From an uncultured Bacilli bacterium (GTDB lineage: Bacteria > Bacillota_I > Bacilli_A > RF39 > UBA660), in the NCBI GenBank assembly GCA_934148995.1, contig CAKPDM010000012.1:1-39414 (forward strand): a stretch of 39,414 bases of DNA. Reading direction: 5' to 3'. Position numbers and translations under genes: made by a program. The notes below the pieces were generated by a model. The model was not told the DNA's origin and ran no database searches. It saw nothing but the letters and a program-made list of their open reading frames with translations. This document shows positions 24,250 to 32,773 of this stretch, one piece after another; the stretch's first letter is position 1; each line of letters begins with the position of its first letter.

Positions 24250-24798
24250 ATGTTAAAAACGAGTGAAATATTAGATGAAAAAGATAAAAGATTAAGATTA
24301 GTTAGTGAAGAAGTAACTTTTCCATTAGCTAAAGAAGATAAAGATTTAATTAATAAAATGATTAAATACTTACACGATAGTCAAATCGAAAAATTAGCAA
24401 AAAAATATGATTTAAGACCGGGTATGGGAATGGCTGCTATTCAATTAGGGGTTGCTAAAAGATATTTAACTATTGTTCACGAAGTCGGAGAAGAAGAGTT
24501 TGATACTTATGTTATTTGTAATCCTAAAATAATAAGTAATTCAGAAGAAAAAATTTATGTTGATATGGGTGAAGGCTGTTTATCAGTTAATAGAGATGTT
24601 GAAGGTATCGTTCCAAGATGTGCCAGAGTAACTGTTGAAGGTTATGATACTGAAGGTAACAAAATAAGAATAAGAGCAAGAGAAGAACTTGCTATTGCTT
24701 TTCAACACGAAATTGACCATTTAAATGGGATACTATTTATCGACCATATTGATAAGAAAAATCCTTATAAAGACCAAGATAAATATCGCGCTATCTAG
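24250..24798 (+). CDS. def: Peptide deformylase
   Basis: This iron- or zinc-dependent hydrolase removes the formyl group from the start methionine of new proteins. The 182 residues carry all three motifs: GMGMAAIQ (GxGxAAxQ), EGCLS with the metal-binding cysteine, and QHEIDHLNG with the HExxH pair. The insert between the first two motifs and the length fit the larger, Gram-positive type 2 enzymes. It ends in a terminator. Confidence 0.96.
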   Translation: MLKTSEILDEKDKRLRLVSEEVTFPLAKEDKDLINKMIKYLHDSQIEKLAKKYDLRPGMGMAAIQLGVAKRYLTIVHEVGEEEFDTYVICNPKIISNSEEKIYVDMGEGCLSVNRDVEGIVPRCARVTVEGYDTEGNKIRIRAREELAIAFQHEIDHLNGILFIDHIDKKNPYKDQDKYRAI

Positions 24799-24826
24799 AC
24801 TTTTTAAAAAGTCTTTTTTATTTTGC
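24798..24826 (+). terminator. Terminator after def
   Basis: GACTTTTTAAAAAGTC is a perfect 16-bp inverted repeat followed by TTTTTT, starting at the stop codon. Confidence 0.75.
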
Positions 24827-24855
24827 TTTTAATAGGAAAAATTATTTATCTTTTG

Positions 24856-24864
24856 CATACATTA
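24856..24864 (+). promoter_or_regulatory. Sporulation-type -10 element before cotE
   Basis: CATACATTA fits sigma-K (CATANNNTA) and overlaps the sigma-E -10 core CATACA. It is 18 bp before the TTG start. A matching -35 is not clear. Confidence 0.4.
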
Positions 24865-24882
24865 AATTGAGGAGGGATAAGT

Positions 24883-25443
24883 TTGGCATCATTTAGGGAA
24901 ATTGTCACCAAGGCAGTTATCGGAAAAGGTAAAAAACAATTTACCGACAACTTATCATTACAAGCTGAAAATACCCCCACTACCGTTTTAGGCTGCTGGG
25001 TAATTAATCATACTTTTAGTGGTGAAAAAATTAATAATATCGTAAATATCACTGGTAGCTACGATATTAATGTTTGGTATTCTTATGATAATGATACAAA
25101 AACTGAAGTTTTAAAACAGCGACATAGTTATAATGAGGTTGTAACTATTCAAGGAAATAATCAAAGTAATAATAACGAAGAAATTATTATTAGAAGTTTA
25201 TCTGGACCAAGTTGTGTTAAGGCGGAGATAAATGGAAATAATATTTTAACAACTATTGAAAAAACTCTTGGTATTGAATTAGTTGGTGATACTAAAGTAA
25301 GAATTAATGTTGAAGATAATTATAGTGATGATTGGGATGAAATCACCGATAGTGATGAGACCATCAATAAACAAATTGATGAAGAAGTTGTTGAAGACTA
25401 TATCACCGATAAAGATGAAGTTTTAGAAAACAATACAGACTAA
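24883..25443 (+). CDS. cotE: Outer spore coat morphogenetic protein CotE
   Basis: CotE directs assembly of the outer spore coat around the forespore. The 186 residues start at a TTG with ribosome site GGAGGG. Hallmarks are REIVTKAVIGKGKK near the start, TVLGCWVINHTFSG (about 34-47), GSYDINVWYSYDNDTKTE (about 58-75) and GIELVGDTKVRINVEDNY (about 140-157), followed by the typical acidic tail. It shows that the organism, or a recent ancestor, makes endospores. Confidence 0.93.
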   Translation: MASFREIVTKAVIGKGKKQFTDNLSLQAENTPTTVLGCWVINHTFSGEKINNIVNITGSYDINVWYSYDNDTKTEVLKQRHSYNEVVTIQGNNQSNNNEEIIIRSLSGPSCVKAEINGNNILTTIEKTLGIELVGDTKVRINVEDNYSDDWDEITDSDETINKQIDEEVVEDYITDKDEVLENNTD

Positions 25444-25502
25444 AAAGGAAAAAGCTCACTAGTTTCTTCTGATAATTCGTCTAAAGTGATTATTTAGTAG
25501 GC

Positions 25503-25520
25503 TGAAATATACCTACTTTT
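25503..25520 (+). repeat. Left arm of an imperfect inverted repeat flanking the 633-residue gene
   Basis: TGAAATATACCTACTTTT matches the reverse complement of 27886-27903 at 17 of 18 positions. The arms enclose about 2.4 kb. Confidence 0.5.
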
Positions 25521-25542
25521 TGTATATAAACATTCACATTAC

Positions 25543-25649
25543 TAAGATTGCAAAAACCATTTTACAAAAAAAGGCAATTCTATTGATACCGTAGCTATAT
25601 CAGATGAATTGTCTTTAGTTTTGCACGATTAGATATAGATGCTGAATAA
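25543..25649 (+). pseudogene. ISAs1-like transposase C-terminal remnant, broken
   Basis: In two adjoining frames the stretch reads KNHFTKKGNSIDTVAI then IR-stop-IVFSFARLDIDAE. The order KGNSIxxVAIIRKIVFNLARLD is the expected end of an ISAs1-family transposase, and FARLD aligns with NLARLD at window positions 9-26 (17 identical bases follow in the DNA: TTGCACGATTAGATA plus neighbours). One frameshift and one stop codon make it non-functional. Confidence 0.5.
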
Positions 25650-25669
25650 AAATTTAGTTTAATGATGAT

Positions 25670-27571
25670 TTAGTGAACTATTTTTTTTACTTTAGAAAAA
25701 CTATCTTGTTTTGAATTATTAGGAGTTAATTCTTCTGTTAATCCTGCAAATATTTCTATCATTTCTGGATTATCTAACGTTTTCATTATTATATTTTTTA
25801 AGCTTTCTTTTTTTCTCTTATTATCATTTTCTTTCATCTCCTCTAATGAAAATGATTTTTGAAATAACATTTCTCTTAAGTCTTCATTCATCCATTGACA
25901 AATTTGTGATTTTTCAATAGTAGAAAAATAATCATTTTCAAAATTTGCAGTAAAAATTATTTTATCACACAAAAGCATTCTATCAGTAAGAATAGTCCAT
26001 TTCACAGGTTTAACTTCTATCCATATTGCTTGCCCTTTACTATAAGGAGATTCGAAGGTTTTCTCTGTTACTAATTCATTGGTACATGAAACATTATCTA
26101 ATCTTACGTATCTTTTATTTTTATATTCATATTCGTCTATGTTTTCTAGATAATTTAAGTTTCCATTTCGGATATAGTTATAATTTCTATCAGTTAATGA
26201 TAGTTCCATTTCTTGATAATTATTTTCTAACTCTTGCTGTAATTCAGCTGAAACAAAGTCTTGAGGAAAATAACCTAAATTGATAGTTTCATCATCATTT
26301 ATTTTAAGCTTAGAGTTTCGTAAAAAATTGCAAAAATCCTCAAAAATAAGAATAGGCCGTCCGCCAATATTATGACTTGCTATATCAGCAATAGATAGTT
26401 GTTCTGCTTCTTTTACAAATGCCATAGCTGCCCTTGCACCAGGTACTTGTGAAGCAAATATTCTTAAATCCTGAAAATCATATTCTATAGTTTTTGTCCA
26501 ATAAGAGCCATAGATTTCTTCGCCTTTTTGTACACCAGTTGCTCCTTCTAAAATGGCAAATGGTGTAACAACGGCACTTATTTCTTTCTTAATATTAGCT
26601 AATTTACTCACCTGTTCTTTTTCTAATAAAGAAAAAGCAAATTCTTTATTATCAAGATTTAAAAGCAAACTATTATTCCAATTGGTATTAAAAACATCTT
26701 TATCTTCAAATTCTGTTGAAAATAGTTTATAAATGACATCTTCTAAAATACCATTTAGATTTTTTACATTAGTATCTTGTTTTACTTTCTCTATGGGAAT
26801 AAAATCATTTACTAACGCTTCTTTAAATAAGATATTATTAATAAAAGTATAAATACTTGTATCGTCAAAATTACCACGATATTCTTCTTTTGAAAATTCT
26901 AAACCTGCACAAATGATTTTTTCACTAAGTAAAATCTTTTCTTTTTCAGAAACATGCCATTTAATAGGAAGAATTTCAATCCATACATAATCATTGTTCT
27001 GGTAAATTTCACCGTTAGAAAGGAGTACTTCATCGCGACCAAAAACAGGTACCACCTGCACACGGGTAATTTTTTTGTTTTTGTATTCATAAGCAGAATA
27101 TTGTCCAAAAGAAGATGTATAAGTATTTTTTAATGGTATAATTTTATCTTTGGCAAAAGCACTATCTAATTCCTGTTGAAACTCTTTAGTAACAGCTTTT
27201 TGAGGATAGTAACCATACTCTACCTCTTTGATATTCAAATTAAGAGAATTTGTTTCAAAAAAGTTCCCCCATTCATCTTCTAAATTTAAAGCAATTCTAC
27301 ATCCACAAGGAAAAAAATTTAAATCTGCTAAATGATAGTCACCATCTTCATTTACAATATTTACATTCATTTCATCTTCTTTAGTTTGAGTCCAATAATA
27401 TCCAGTTCTATCTTCTAATTCATTTTTCCCAGGAACATAATAATTGCCGGATACATATCCCCCTGTTAAAATAGCAAAATCTGTAATAGCAGCCTTAGCA
27501 CCTGACTTTTTAAAAACTTCCATTTTTTTCTTACCATATAATTGGCTTTTGGTTAAAAATGCAAAATTCAT
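25670..27571 (-). CDS. Conserved hypothetical protein with two DUF6273-like halves
   Basis: The 633 residues are an internal duplication. Each half (about 1-270 and 325-600) has, in order, a 'DFAILTGG'/'PFAILEGA' segment, YYWTQT/SYWTKT, a GCR/GAR-x-x-x-x-L patch, GYYPQ/GYFPQ, QQELD/QQELE, YEYKNKK/YEYKNKR, VWIEILPIKW/IWIEVKPVKW and a LLSEKII/LLCDKII segment. This is the layout of the uncharacterised DUF6273-type proteins common in gut Firmicutes. The same WTxxx...GxRPVINL unit is found in the surface protein at the window end. No signal peptide or membrane segment is seen, so it may be cytoplasmic. It lies between IS debris and an inverted repeat, which suggests transfer. Confidence 0.6.
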   Translation of the reverse strand: MNFAFLTKSQLYGKKKMEVFKKSGAKAAITDFAILTGGYVSGNYYVPGKNELEDRTGYYWTQTKEDEMNVNIVNEDGDYHLADLNFFPCGCRIALNLEDEWGNFFETNSLNLNIKEVEYGYYPQKAVTKEFQQELDSAFAKDKIIPLKNTYTSSFGQYSAYEYKNKKITRVQVVPVFGRDEVLLSNGEIYQNNDYVWIEILPIKWHVSEKEKILLSEKIICAGLEFSKEEYRGNFDDTSIYTFINNILFKEALVNDFIPIEKVKQDTNVKNLNGILEDVIYKLFSTEFEDKDVFNTNWNNSLLLNLDNKEFAFSLLEKEQVSKLANIKKEISAVVTPFAILEGATGVQKGEEIYGSYWTKTIEYDFQDLRIFASQVPGARAAMAFVKEAEQLSIADIASHNIGGRPILIFEDFCNFLRNSKLKINDDETINLGYFPQDFVSAELQQELENNYQEMELSLTDRNYNYIRNGNLNYLENIDEYEYKNKRYVRLDNVSCTNELVTEKTFESPYSKGQAIWIEVKPVKWTILTDRMLLCDKIIFTANFENDYFSTIEKSQICQWMNEDLREMLFQKSFSLEEMKENDNKRKKESLKNIIMKTLDNPEMIEIFAGLTEELTPNNSKQDSFSKVKKIVH

Positions 27572-27680
27572 CTTTTCATCTCCTTAATCAAATTACTATG
27601 CGTATTAAATTTATCAGTATTGCGAATAGTAGTGTCAATTATTCTAACAAATTAAAAATGATTTATCAAGTAAATAAGCA

Positions 27681-27800
27681 GTTAAACAAAGTAATTTACA
27701 TTATAGTATTCTCTCAGAATTTCCTCATTTATTAGATTTAATAGATCTAAAGGAAAAAATAGCCACTATAGATGCCATTCTTAGCTTTTCAAAGAAATAA
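27681..27800 (+). pseudogene. ISAs1-like transposase central remnant
   Basis: The frame reads SILSEFPHLLDLIDLKEKIA then TIDAILSFSKK and stops. LLDLIDLKxKIxTIDA is the conserved catalytic-aspartate segment of ISAs1-family (H-repeat) transposases as I know them; the sequence after TIDA is out of register. It comes after, not before, the C-terminal piece at 25543-25649 on the same strand, so the two are not halves of one copy split by the intervening gene. The rest of 27572-27946 shows nothing else I recognise. Confidence 0.5.
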
Positions 27801-27885
27801 CTAGGCAATACGAAATATAGAATATTCTTTATTCTTTTGACTTTAAAAGATGGAAAATCTAATATAAAAGATATTTTAGTATTAT

Positions 27886-27903
27886 AAAAGCAGGTATATT
27901 TCA
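27886..27903 (-). repeat. Right arm of the inverted repeat flanking the 633-residue gene
   Basis: The minus strand reads TGAAATATACCTGCTTTT; see 25503-25520. Confidence 0.5.
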
Positions 27904-27946
27904 CCCCACTTCATAATAGTTTTAAGTAAAATATCGAAAAAAACTG

Positions 27947-28618
27947 TTAAGTTCTTTTCTTTTTATTTTTGACTAATTCGTAAACTATATCTGCTTGGTC
28001 ACAAACGTTTTCTGAATGTGTCACTATAATGATACATTTATCTTCTTTAGCTAAGTTTTTAAATATTTTAAGAATTTCATTTTCTGTTTCTTTATCTAGA
28101 TTTCCCGTTGGTTCATCAGCAAGTATCATTAAAGGATTATAAGAAAGACTTCTTGCTATTGCAACACGTTGCTGTTCTCCACCTGACAGTTTAAGAACTT
28201 TTCTATCTTTCTGATTTTTAGTAAGACCCACTTTTTCCATCAAGCTGATGGCTTGTTCTTCTTTATTAGCAATATTCAAGTTACTAACATTCATTGAAAG
28301 AATAATATTTTCTATCGCTGTTAGATGGGGAAGCAAGTTATAACTTTGAAAAACAATACCAATATCTCTACTTCGATAATTATCTAAATCAATATTTTTT
28401 AATTCTTTTCCAGCAAATTCAATTGAACCTTCATAGTTATTTTCTAGTCCACTAAGAAGTGATAAAAGAGTTGTCTTTCCACTTCCACTTTTTCCTTTAA
28501 TAGCATAGACTTTTCCTGTTTCAAAGGAATAATTTATATCTTTTAGAACATAATCATCTGCTTCTGCATCAGCATATCTATAAGAAACATTATCAAGTTT
28601 TAATATAACTTTTCCCAT
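27947..28618 (-). CDS. ABC transporter ATP-binding protein (MacB/LolD type)
   Basis: This 223-residue ATPase carries Walker A GKSGSGKTT (about 38-46), the Q-loop in GIVFQSYNLLPHLTAIENI, the signature LSGGEQQRVAIARSL, Walker B LMILADEPTGNLD and the H-loop IIVTHS. The LPHLTAxEN and ADEPTGNLD features mark the MacB/LolD/FtsE branch, whose partners are FtsX-fold permeases. Such a partner is directly upstream with one base between. Substrate is unknown; peptide or lipoprotein export or cell-envelope stress are typical roles. Confidence 0.92.
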   Translation of the reverse strand: MGKVILKLDNVSYRYADAEADDYVLKDINYSFETGKVYAIKGKSGSGKTTLLSLLSGLENNYEGSIEFAGKELKNIDLDNYRSRDIGIVFQSYNLLPHLTAIENIILSMNVSNLNIANKEEQAISLMEKVGLTKNQKDRKVLKLSGGEQQRVAIARSLSYNPLMILADEPTGNLDKETENEILKIFKNLAKEDKCIIIVTHSENVCDQADIVYELVKNKKKRT

Positions 28619-28619
28619 T

Positions 28620-30065
28620 TTAAGACCTCTCTTTCAATATTGTTAATGGTGAGAATTTCTCAATACTTAAAATAGCACTTAATGAACTAATTAAAGTTAG
28701 AGAAAGACCTATTCCTAGTAATTCTAGTAATACTTTCATATCAACAGTGGCATTGATACTATCGAAAGCTTCGACATTTGCTACCCCATTAAATTTTCTA
28801 TCATTTTGTTTATTACCACCATGTCCAAAATTTTCTTGAATATTATTACTGCTTTCTTGACTAGCAGTTATTTCATTTTTTAATAGTGAATTAGATACAG
28901 GTACACTAACCATTGCACCAGTGAATGCTCCTAGTAAAAGTGAAGCAAATGCTACTATTAGTAATTCTAAAACGAATTGCAAGCAAACTTTAGATTTTTT
29001 CATTCCGATTGTTCTTAGAACACCTATTTCGTATTTTCTTTCTCTTATATTAATCATATTTATTATTAAAAGAACAACTGCTCCGATTATTAAGGTAATG
29101 ATTAAGAATGTAACAGCAAATGTTTTCACATTAGAAATAGTACTAGTAGCATTTTCTACTTGGTCTAAGTTTGTTTGTACTGTTAAGTTTTCATTTAATC
29201 CTTTGCTTGTTAATTCACTACTAAACTTATCTACTACTGCACTAGAAGTTAAGATGAATGTAGGACTTGTTGTTACCGCTAAGTCTTGATTAGTTTCACT
29301 CATTTTACTAATAAAATTACTACTTGTTATGATAGTATTAGCAGAGTTTGCAAACATTTTCATTCCACTATCAGTATCTTCTTTTTCTTCATAAATACCA
29401 CTTATTACTAAGTCATAGGTATTATTTGCAGTATCAGTTACAGTGATAGTGTCACCTACTTTTAGATTATTTAGAGTTGCTAGTTCACTATTTATTAAAC
29501 AGTTGTTACTGTCAAAGTCTTCAAATACTTCCCCATCTGTAACTTTATAATTACCACTTACAAATTCACTCATTGCATCATATGATGAATAACCTTTCAA
29601 GTTAAAGTCGGTTGTGGTCTCGCCTTCTTTATTATCATCATTATTATCTTTTCTTTTATCCATCATATCATTATTAGAATTAGAAGTCATTTCGGCTTTT
29701 TCGATATTAGCATTAACTCCTACTGTTTGAGTATAGTAATAACTTTTTACATATTTACTATCCGCATATTTTTCAATATCACTTATGGAGATATTATTAG
29801 CAAGAGAGAACATCTCTTTCATATTGCTCTTAGAACTTTCTTTATCTTCTGGATTAAAGTCCTTCATCATATTTTCTCTATTAATAGAGATGGTTGCTTC
29901 TACTTGATATTTTTCTTTATAAGATTTTATCAAGCTACTAGCGGTATTATTAATCGCAAGGGTTACTGCTACACTAGCAGATATTATCATTATGATAATT
30001 CCTATTAAAATATTTCTTCCTTTGTTTCTAGTAATTGATGTTATCGCATTTTTTAATATATACAT
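28620..30065 (-). CDS. FtsX-fold ABC transporter permease
   Basis: I start at the ATG at 30065 (AAGGAGG seven bases upstream; the GTG at 30080 would put that site inside the gene), giving 481 residues. The layout is the MacB/FtsX fold: an N-terminal helix (about 17-38), a large external domain with acidic and asparagine-rich inserts (about 40-310), then three membrane helices (about 318-345, 365-395, and near the end), with the conserved IRERKYEIGVLRTIGM coupling patch between the second and third. It works with the downstream ATPase. Confidence 0.88.
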   Translation of the reverse strand: MYILKNAITSITRNKGRNILIGIIIMIISASVAVTLAINNTASSLIKSYKEKYQVEATISINRENMMKDFNPEDKESSKSNMKEMFSLANNISISDIEKYADSKYVKSYYYTQTVGVNANIEKAEMTSNSNNDMMDKRKDNNDDNKEGETTTDFNLKGYSSYDAMSEFVSGNYKVTDGEVFEDFDSNNCLINSELATLNNLKVGDTITVTDTANNTYDLVISGIYEEKEDTDSGMKMFANSANTIITSSNFISKMSETNQDLAVTTSPTFILTSSAVVDKFSSELTSKGLNENLTVQTNLDQVENATSTISNVKTFAVTFLIITLIIGAVVLLIINMINIRERKYEIGVLRTIGMKKSKVCLQFVLELLIVAFASLLLGAFTGAMVSVPVSNSLLKNEITASQESSNNIQENFGHGGNKQNDRKFNGVANVEAFDSINATVDMKVLLELLGIGLSLTLISSLSAILSIEKFSPLTILKERS

Positions 30066-30116
30066 GTTTTCCTCCTTCACGTTTCTTAGTTTAAAGAAGT
30101 TTTATTAAATGAACAT

Positions 30117-30145
30117 TAAAAAACAGAATTTTTTTCAATCCTGTT
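30117..30145 (-). terminator. Terminator after the ricA-like gene
   Basis: On the minus strand AACAGGATT and AATTCTGTT form a 9-bp stem (one G-U) closing a 6-nt loop, followed by TTTT. The stop codon lies within the 5' arm. Confidence 0.6.
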
Positions 30146-30491
30146 CATAAGCAACGATGCTAGAGAATGTATCTCTTAGTCCTTCTTTAATGAATACTAA
30201 ATTATTATTTAGATTTTCTTCTTTTTGTTGATAGATTACATACAAAGGTATTTTCTCTAACTCATTTGTTAAGTTATTTATCTTTGCTAAGGTTTCTTTA
30301 TCTTGATAATTTGCTTTGACATATTTTCTTTGAAGACGTTTTATCTCTTCGATTGTTTTCGTTATATTTTCATCTTTTTTTAATTCTTGTCTTAATTTCA
30401 TATAATCTTTATAGAGTTTGTCTTCCTTTATTTTATTAGTTAATTCTTGTGTTTTTAGAATTATCTCTTTATCTTGATATATATTCGCCAT
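30135..30491 (-). CDS. ricA: YlbF/YmcA family protein, RicA-like
   Basis: The 118 residues are mostly alpha-helical with the YlbF/YmcA pattern (repeated long helices, IYQDKEIILKTQELTNKIKE first). In B. subtilis RicA (YmcA), RicF and RicT form a complex that promotes mRNA processing by RNase Y and is needed for sporulation and competence. Placement after miaB (ymcB) is the same as in B. subtilis and favours RicA over RicF. The gene overlaps the end of miaB by 23 bp. It contains no cysteine, so it could not contribute ligands to the iron-sulfur clusters reported for the B. subtilis complex. Confidence 0.75.
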   Translation of the reverse strand: MANIYQDKEIILKTQELTNKIKEDKLYKDYMKLRQELKKDENITKTIEEIKRLQRKYVKANYQDKETLAKINNLTNELEKIPLYVIYQQKEENLNNNLVFIKEGLRDTFSSIVAYEQD

Positions 30492-31890
30492 CTAAGCTCC
30501 AAGTCTTGGCATCTGTTATTTTTACTTTAACGATTTTACCAATAATGTCATCTGTTCCATTTTTAATATTAACAAGTTTATTAGTATCAGTATAACCGAA
30601 GTATTCTTCATCTTTCTTTAGAGATTTACCTTCTACTAAAACTTCTACTTCTTTATCTAATAATTTTTTATTATTTTCTAAAAAGTAAGTATTTACTACT
30701 TCATTCAAACGATATAGACGTGATTCTTTCTCACTAAGTGGTATATCATCTTTCATCTTGGCAGCGGGAGTATTTTCTCTTGGAGAATAAATAAAAGTAA
30801 AAGCATTATCGTATTTGCATTCTTTTACTAGCTCCAAAGTCTTTTCAAAGTCTTCTTCGGTCTCAGTTGGAAATCCTACTATTATATCAGTTGAAATGGC
30901 ACAATTCTTGATTCTTTCCTTCATTTTATGAAATAAAGTTAAGTAACTTTCCATGTTGTAACGTCTTCCCATTAGTTTTAAGACCCTATCGCTTCCTGAT
31001 TGAACTGGTAGATGAATACTTGGCATTATGTTATCGTATTTAGCAATAACATCTATCATTGAATCAGTAAAGTCCCAAGGATGACTAGTCATAAATCTTA
31101 CTCTTGGAATACCTAACTCAGCAACATCTGCTAATAGTTCAGCCATTGAATAGTCTTCATATAAATCTTTTCCATAAGCATTGACGTTTTGACCAAGTAA
31201 AGTTACTTCTTGATAATTTTCTTCTTTTAATTTCTTGATTTCTTCTAGTATTTCTTCCTTCTTACGACTTCTTTGTCTTCCTCTTGTATAAGGAACGATA
31301 CAGTAAGTACAGAATTTATCACAACCATAGATGATAGTAACATAAGCTTTGAATTTATTTTTTCTCTTGGTAGGAAGATTTTCTACTAGTTCTCTTTCTC
31401 TTGAATAAACTTCTATCTGAATTTTTCCTTCTTCGACTGATTTTACTAAAGCATCTGGTAGTTCAAAAATATTATGAGTACCTATAACAAAGTTTAGATA
31501 AGAATATTTCTCTAATAGGTTTGTGATTACTCCTTCTTCTTGAGCCATACAACCACATAGACCAATCATTAAATCTTTCTTTTCTTCTTTTAAGTGTTTA
31601 GCTCTTCCTAACATTCCAAATGCTTTATTATGTGCATTTTCTCTAATTGAACAAGTATTTAAAAGAATTAAATCTGCTTCTAAATAATCATCTGTAAAAG
31701 TAAAACCCATTTCTGTTAAAAGACCAGTTATTATTTCACTATCATGTTCATTCATCTGACAACCATAGGTTTTTAAGAAACATTTCTTTCCTAAAAATTT
31801 ATCTTTATATTCTTCTTTTAGTTTATAGTTTTTCTCTTCATATTCTCTTTTATCTGTTGTTTTTGCTTCTTTATAGTTTGGTAAATGCAT
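30469..31890 (-). CDS. miaB: tRNA-2-methylthio-N6-dimethylallyladenosine synthase
   Basis: MiaB is a radical-SAM enzyme that methylthiolates i6A37 in tRNAs. The 473 residues have an N-terminal UPF0004 domain with cluster cysteines C44 (KTYGCQMN), C80 (LNTCSIRE) and C114 (LCGCMAQ), the radical-SAM triad C190/C194/C197 (YGCDKFCTYCIVPYTRG), and a C-terminal TRAM domain ending in KTWSLDGEYISR. Own promoter upstream; ricA follows with overlap. Confidence 0.96.
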   Translation of the reverse strand: MHLPNYKEAKTTDKREYEEKNYKLKEEYKDKFLGKKCFLKTYGCQMNEHDSEIITGLLTEMGFTFTDDYLEADLILLNTCSIRENAHNKAFGMLGRAKHLKEEKKDLMIGLCGCMAQEEGVITNLLEKYSYLNFVIGTHNIFELPDALVKSVEEGKIQIEVYSRERELVENLPTKRKNKFKAYVTIIYGCDKFCTYCIVPYTRGRQRSRKKEEILEEIKKLKEENYQEVTLLGQNVNAYGKDLYEDYSMAELLADVAELGIPRVRFMTSHPWDFTDSMIDVIAKYDNIMPSIHLPVQSGSDRVLKLMGRRYNMESYLTLFHKMKERIKNCAISTDIIVGFPTETEEDFEKTLELVKECKYDNAFTFIYSPRENTPAAKMKDDIPLSEKESRLYRLNEVVNTYFLENNKKLLDKEVEVLVEGKSLKKDEEYFGYTDTNKLVNIKNGTDDIIGKIVKVKITDAKTWSLDGEYISR

Positions 31891-31910
31891 ACTCTCTTCA
31901 CCTCTTGTAT

Positions 31911-31939
31911 AGTATATAGAAATTTTATTCTTTTTGCAA
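31911..31939 (-). promoter_or_regulatory. Promoter for miaB-ricA
   Basis: On the minus strand TTGCAA (31934-31939), 17 bp, TATACT (31911-31916). Confidence 0.6.
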
Positions 31940-31940
31940 G

Positions 31941-31962
31941 AAAAAAAGGAGCTAAGCTCCAG
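31941..31962 (-). terminator. Terminator after the ankyrin gene
   Basis: On the minus strand GGAGC, loop TTA, GCTCC, then seven T. Confidence 0.8.
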
Positions 31963-32647
31963 CTTCTACTAATACTTCTTGGATTATATGATCCATAGAA
32001 GTAAGTTTATTTTTCATAAGTTCATTTTTAATTCGATCAAAATTTTCTTTAATCATTGTTACTAGTTTATCCATCATTGGTAGAAGTTCATTTTTCTTTT
32101 CTAGGTTTGAAACGATAACTTCTAGGTTGGATAATTTAGTATATTTACCATATTCACCGCTTTTAATAAATGTCTTATAGAAAGATAAGAAGCTCATCAC
32201 GTCTATATTATTAAATCTCTTATCTTCTAAGATTTTAAAAGCAGTTGATAAATTATCTTTTTCGATTGCTAAATCAAGAATAGTTTTCCCTTGATTGTTT
32301 TTTAAATTATATGATAATTTCTCATTTCTTTTTAATTTCTTAATAATTGGTGCAACTTTCATATAATTTCTAGTTGCTAAAATATGTAGTAGTGTGTTTC
32401 CTTCATTGTTCTGATGATTAACTATTTCTTTATCATAATTGATATACTTCAAAACTAAATCATATTGATGTAGTTTAAGTAACTTCATTAAAACAGTATT
32501 ACCTGCTTCATCAGTTTCGGCTACACTTACTTTTTTCTTGCTTAACAAACTATCTGCTAAATAGAAGTGACCTTCCTTCATTAATTCGAATATCAGGGAC
32601 GGGTCTTCTTCACAGGCTAGTAGTGCTTGCTCTTCCGCGTAAAACAT
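31952..32647 (-). CDS. Ankyrin-repeat protein
   Basis: The 231 residues contain about three to four ankyrin units in the middle: TDEAGNTVLMKLLKLHQYDL, NHQNNEGNTLLHILATRNYM and NLKNNQGKTILDLAIEKDNL, each with the G-x-T-x-L turn of the fold. The ends are helical with no catalytic motif, signal or membrane segment, so it is probably a cytoplasmic protein-binding scaffold. It has a consensus promoter and terminator and so is a stand-alone unit. Specific partner unknown. Confidence 0.8.
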   Translation of the reverse strand: MFYAEEQALLACEEDPSLIFELMKEGHFYLADSLLSKKKVSVAETDEAGNTVLMKLLKLHQYDLVLKYINYDKEIVNHQNNEGNTLLHILATRNYMKVAPIIKKLKRNEKLSYNLKNNQGKTILDLAIEKDNLSTAFKILEDKRFNNIDVMSFLSFYKTFIKSGEYGKYTKLSNLEVIVSNLEKKNELLPMMDKLVTMIKENFDRIKNELMKNKLTSMDHIIQEVLVEAGA

Positions 32648-32681
32648 TTAAAACACCTCATCTTTTTACGTGACGGCTTTT

Positions 32682-32710
32682 ATTATATCAAAAAAAGCTA
32701 TCAATGTCAA
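32682..32710 (-). promoter_or_regulatory. Consensus sigma-A promoter for the ankyrin gene
   Basis: On the minus strand TTGACA (32705-32710), exactly 17 bp, TATAAT (32682-32687). Confidence 0.8.
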
Positions 32711-32740
32711 ATGAATGTTCTTCATTTCTATCAATAGCTT
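32689..32740 (-). terminator. Terminator after rpsP-khpA
   Basis: On the minus strand AAGCTAT (32734-32740) pairs with ATAGCTT, with an inner AAATGAA/TTCATTT stem, followed by a T run. It overlaps the ankyrin promoter. Confidence 0.6.
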
Positions 32741-32773
32741 CTCTATTTTTTAAGTTTTTATACAATCATTGAC

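Noticed and set aside
29727..30008. Plus-strand frames antisense to the ABC permease (also 28921-29289)
   Set aside because: Antisense shadows of a clear membrane protein; hydrophobic only because the opposite strand is T-rich.
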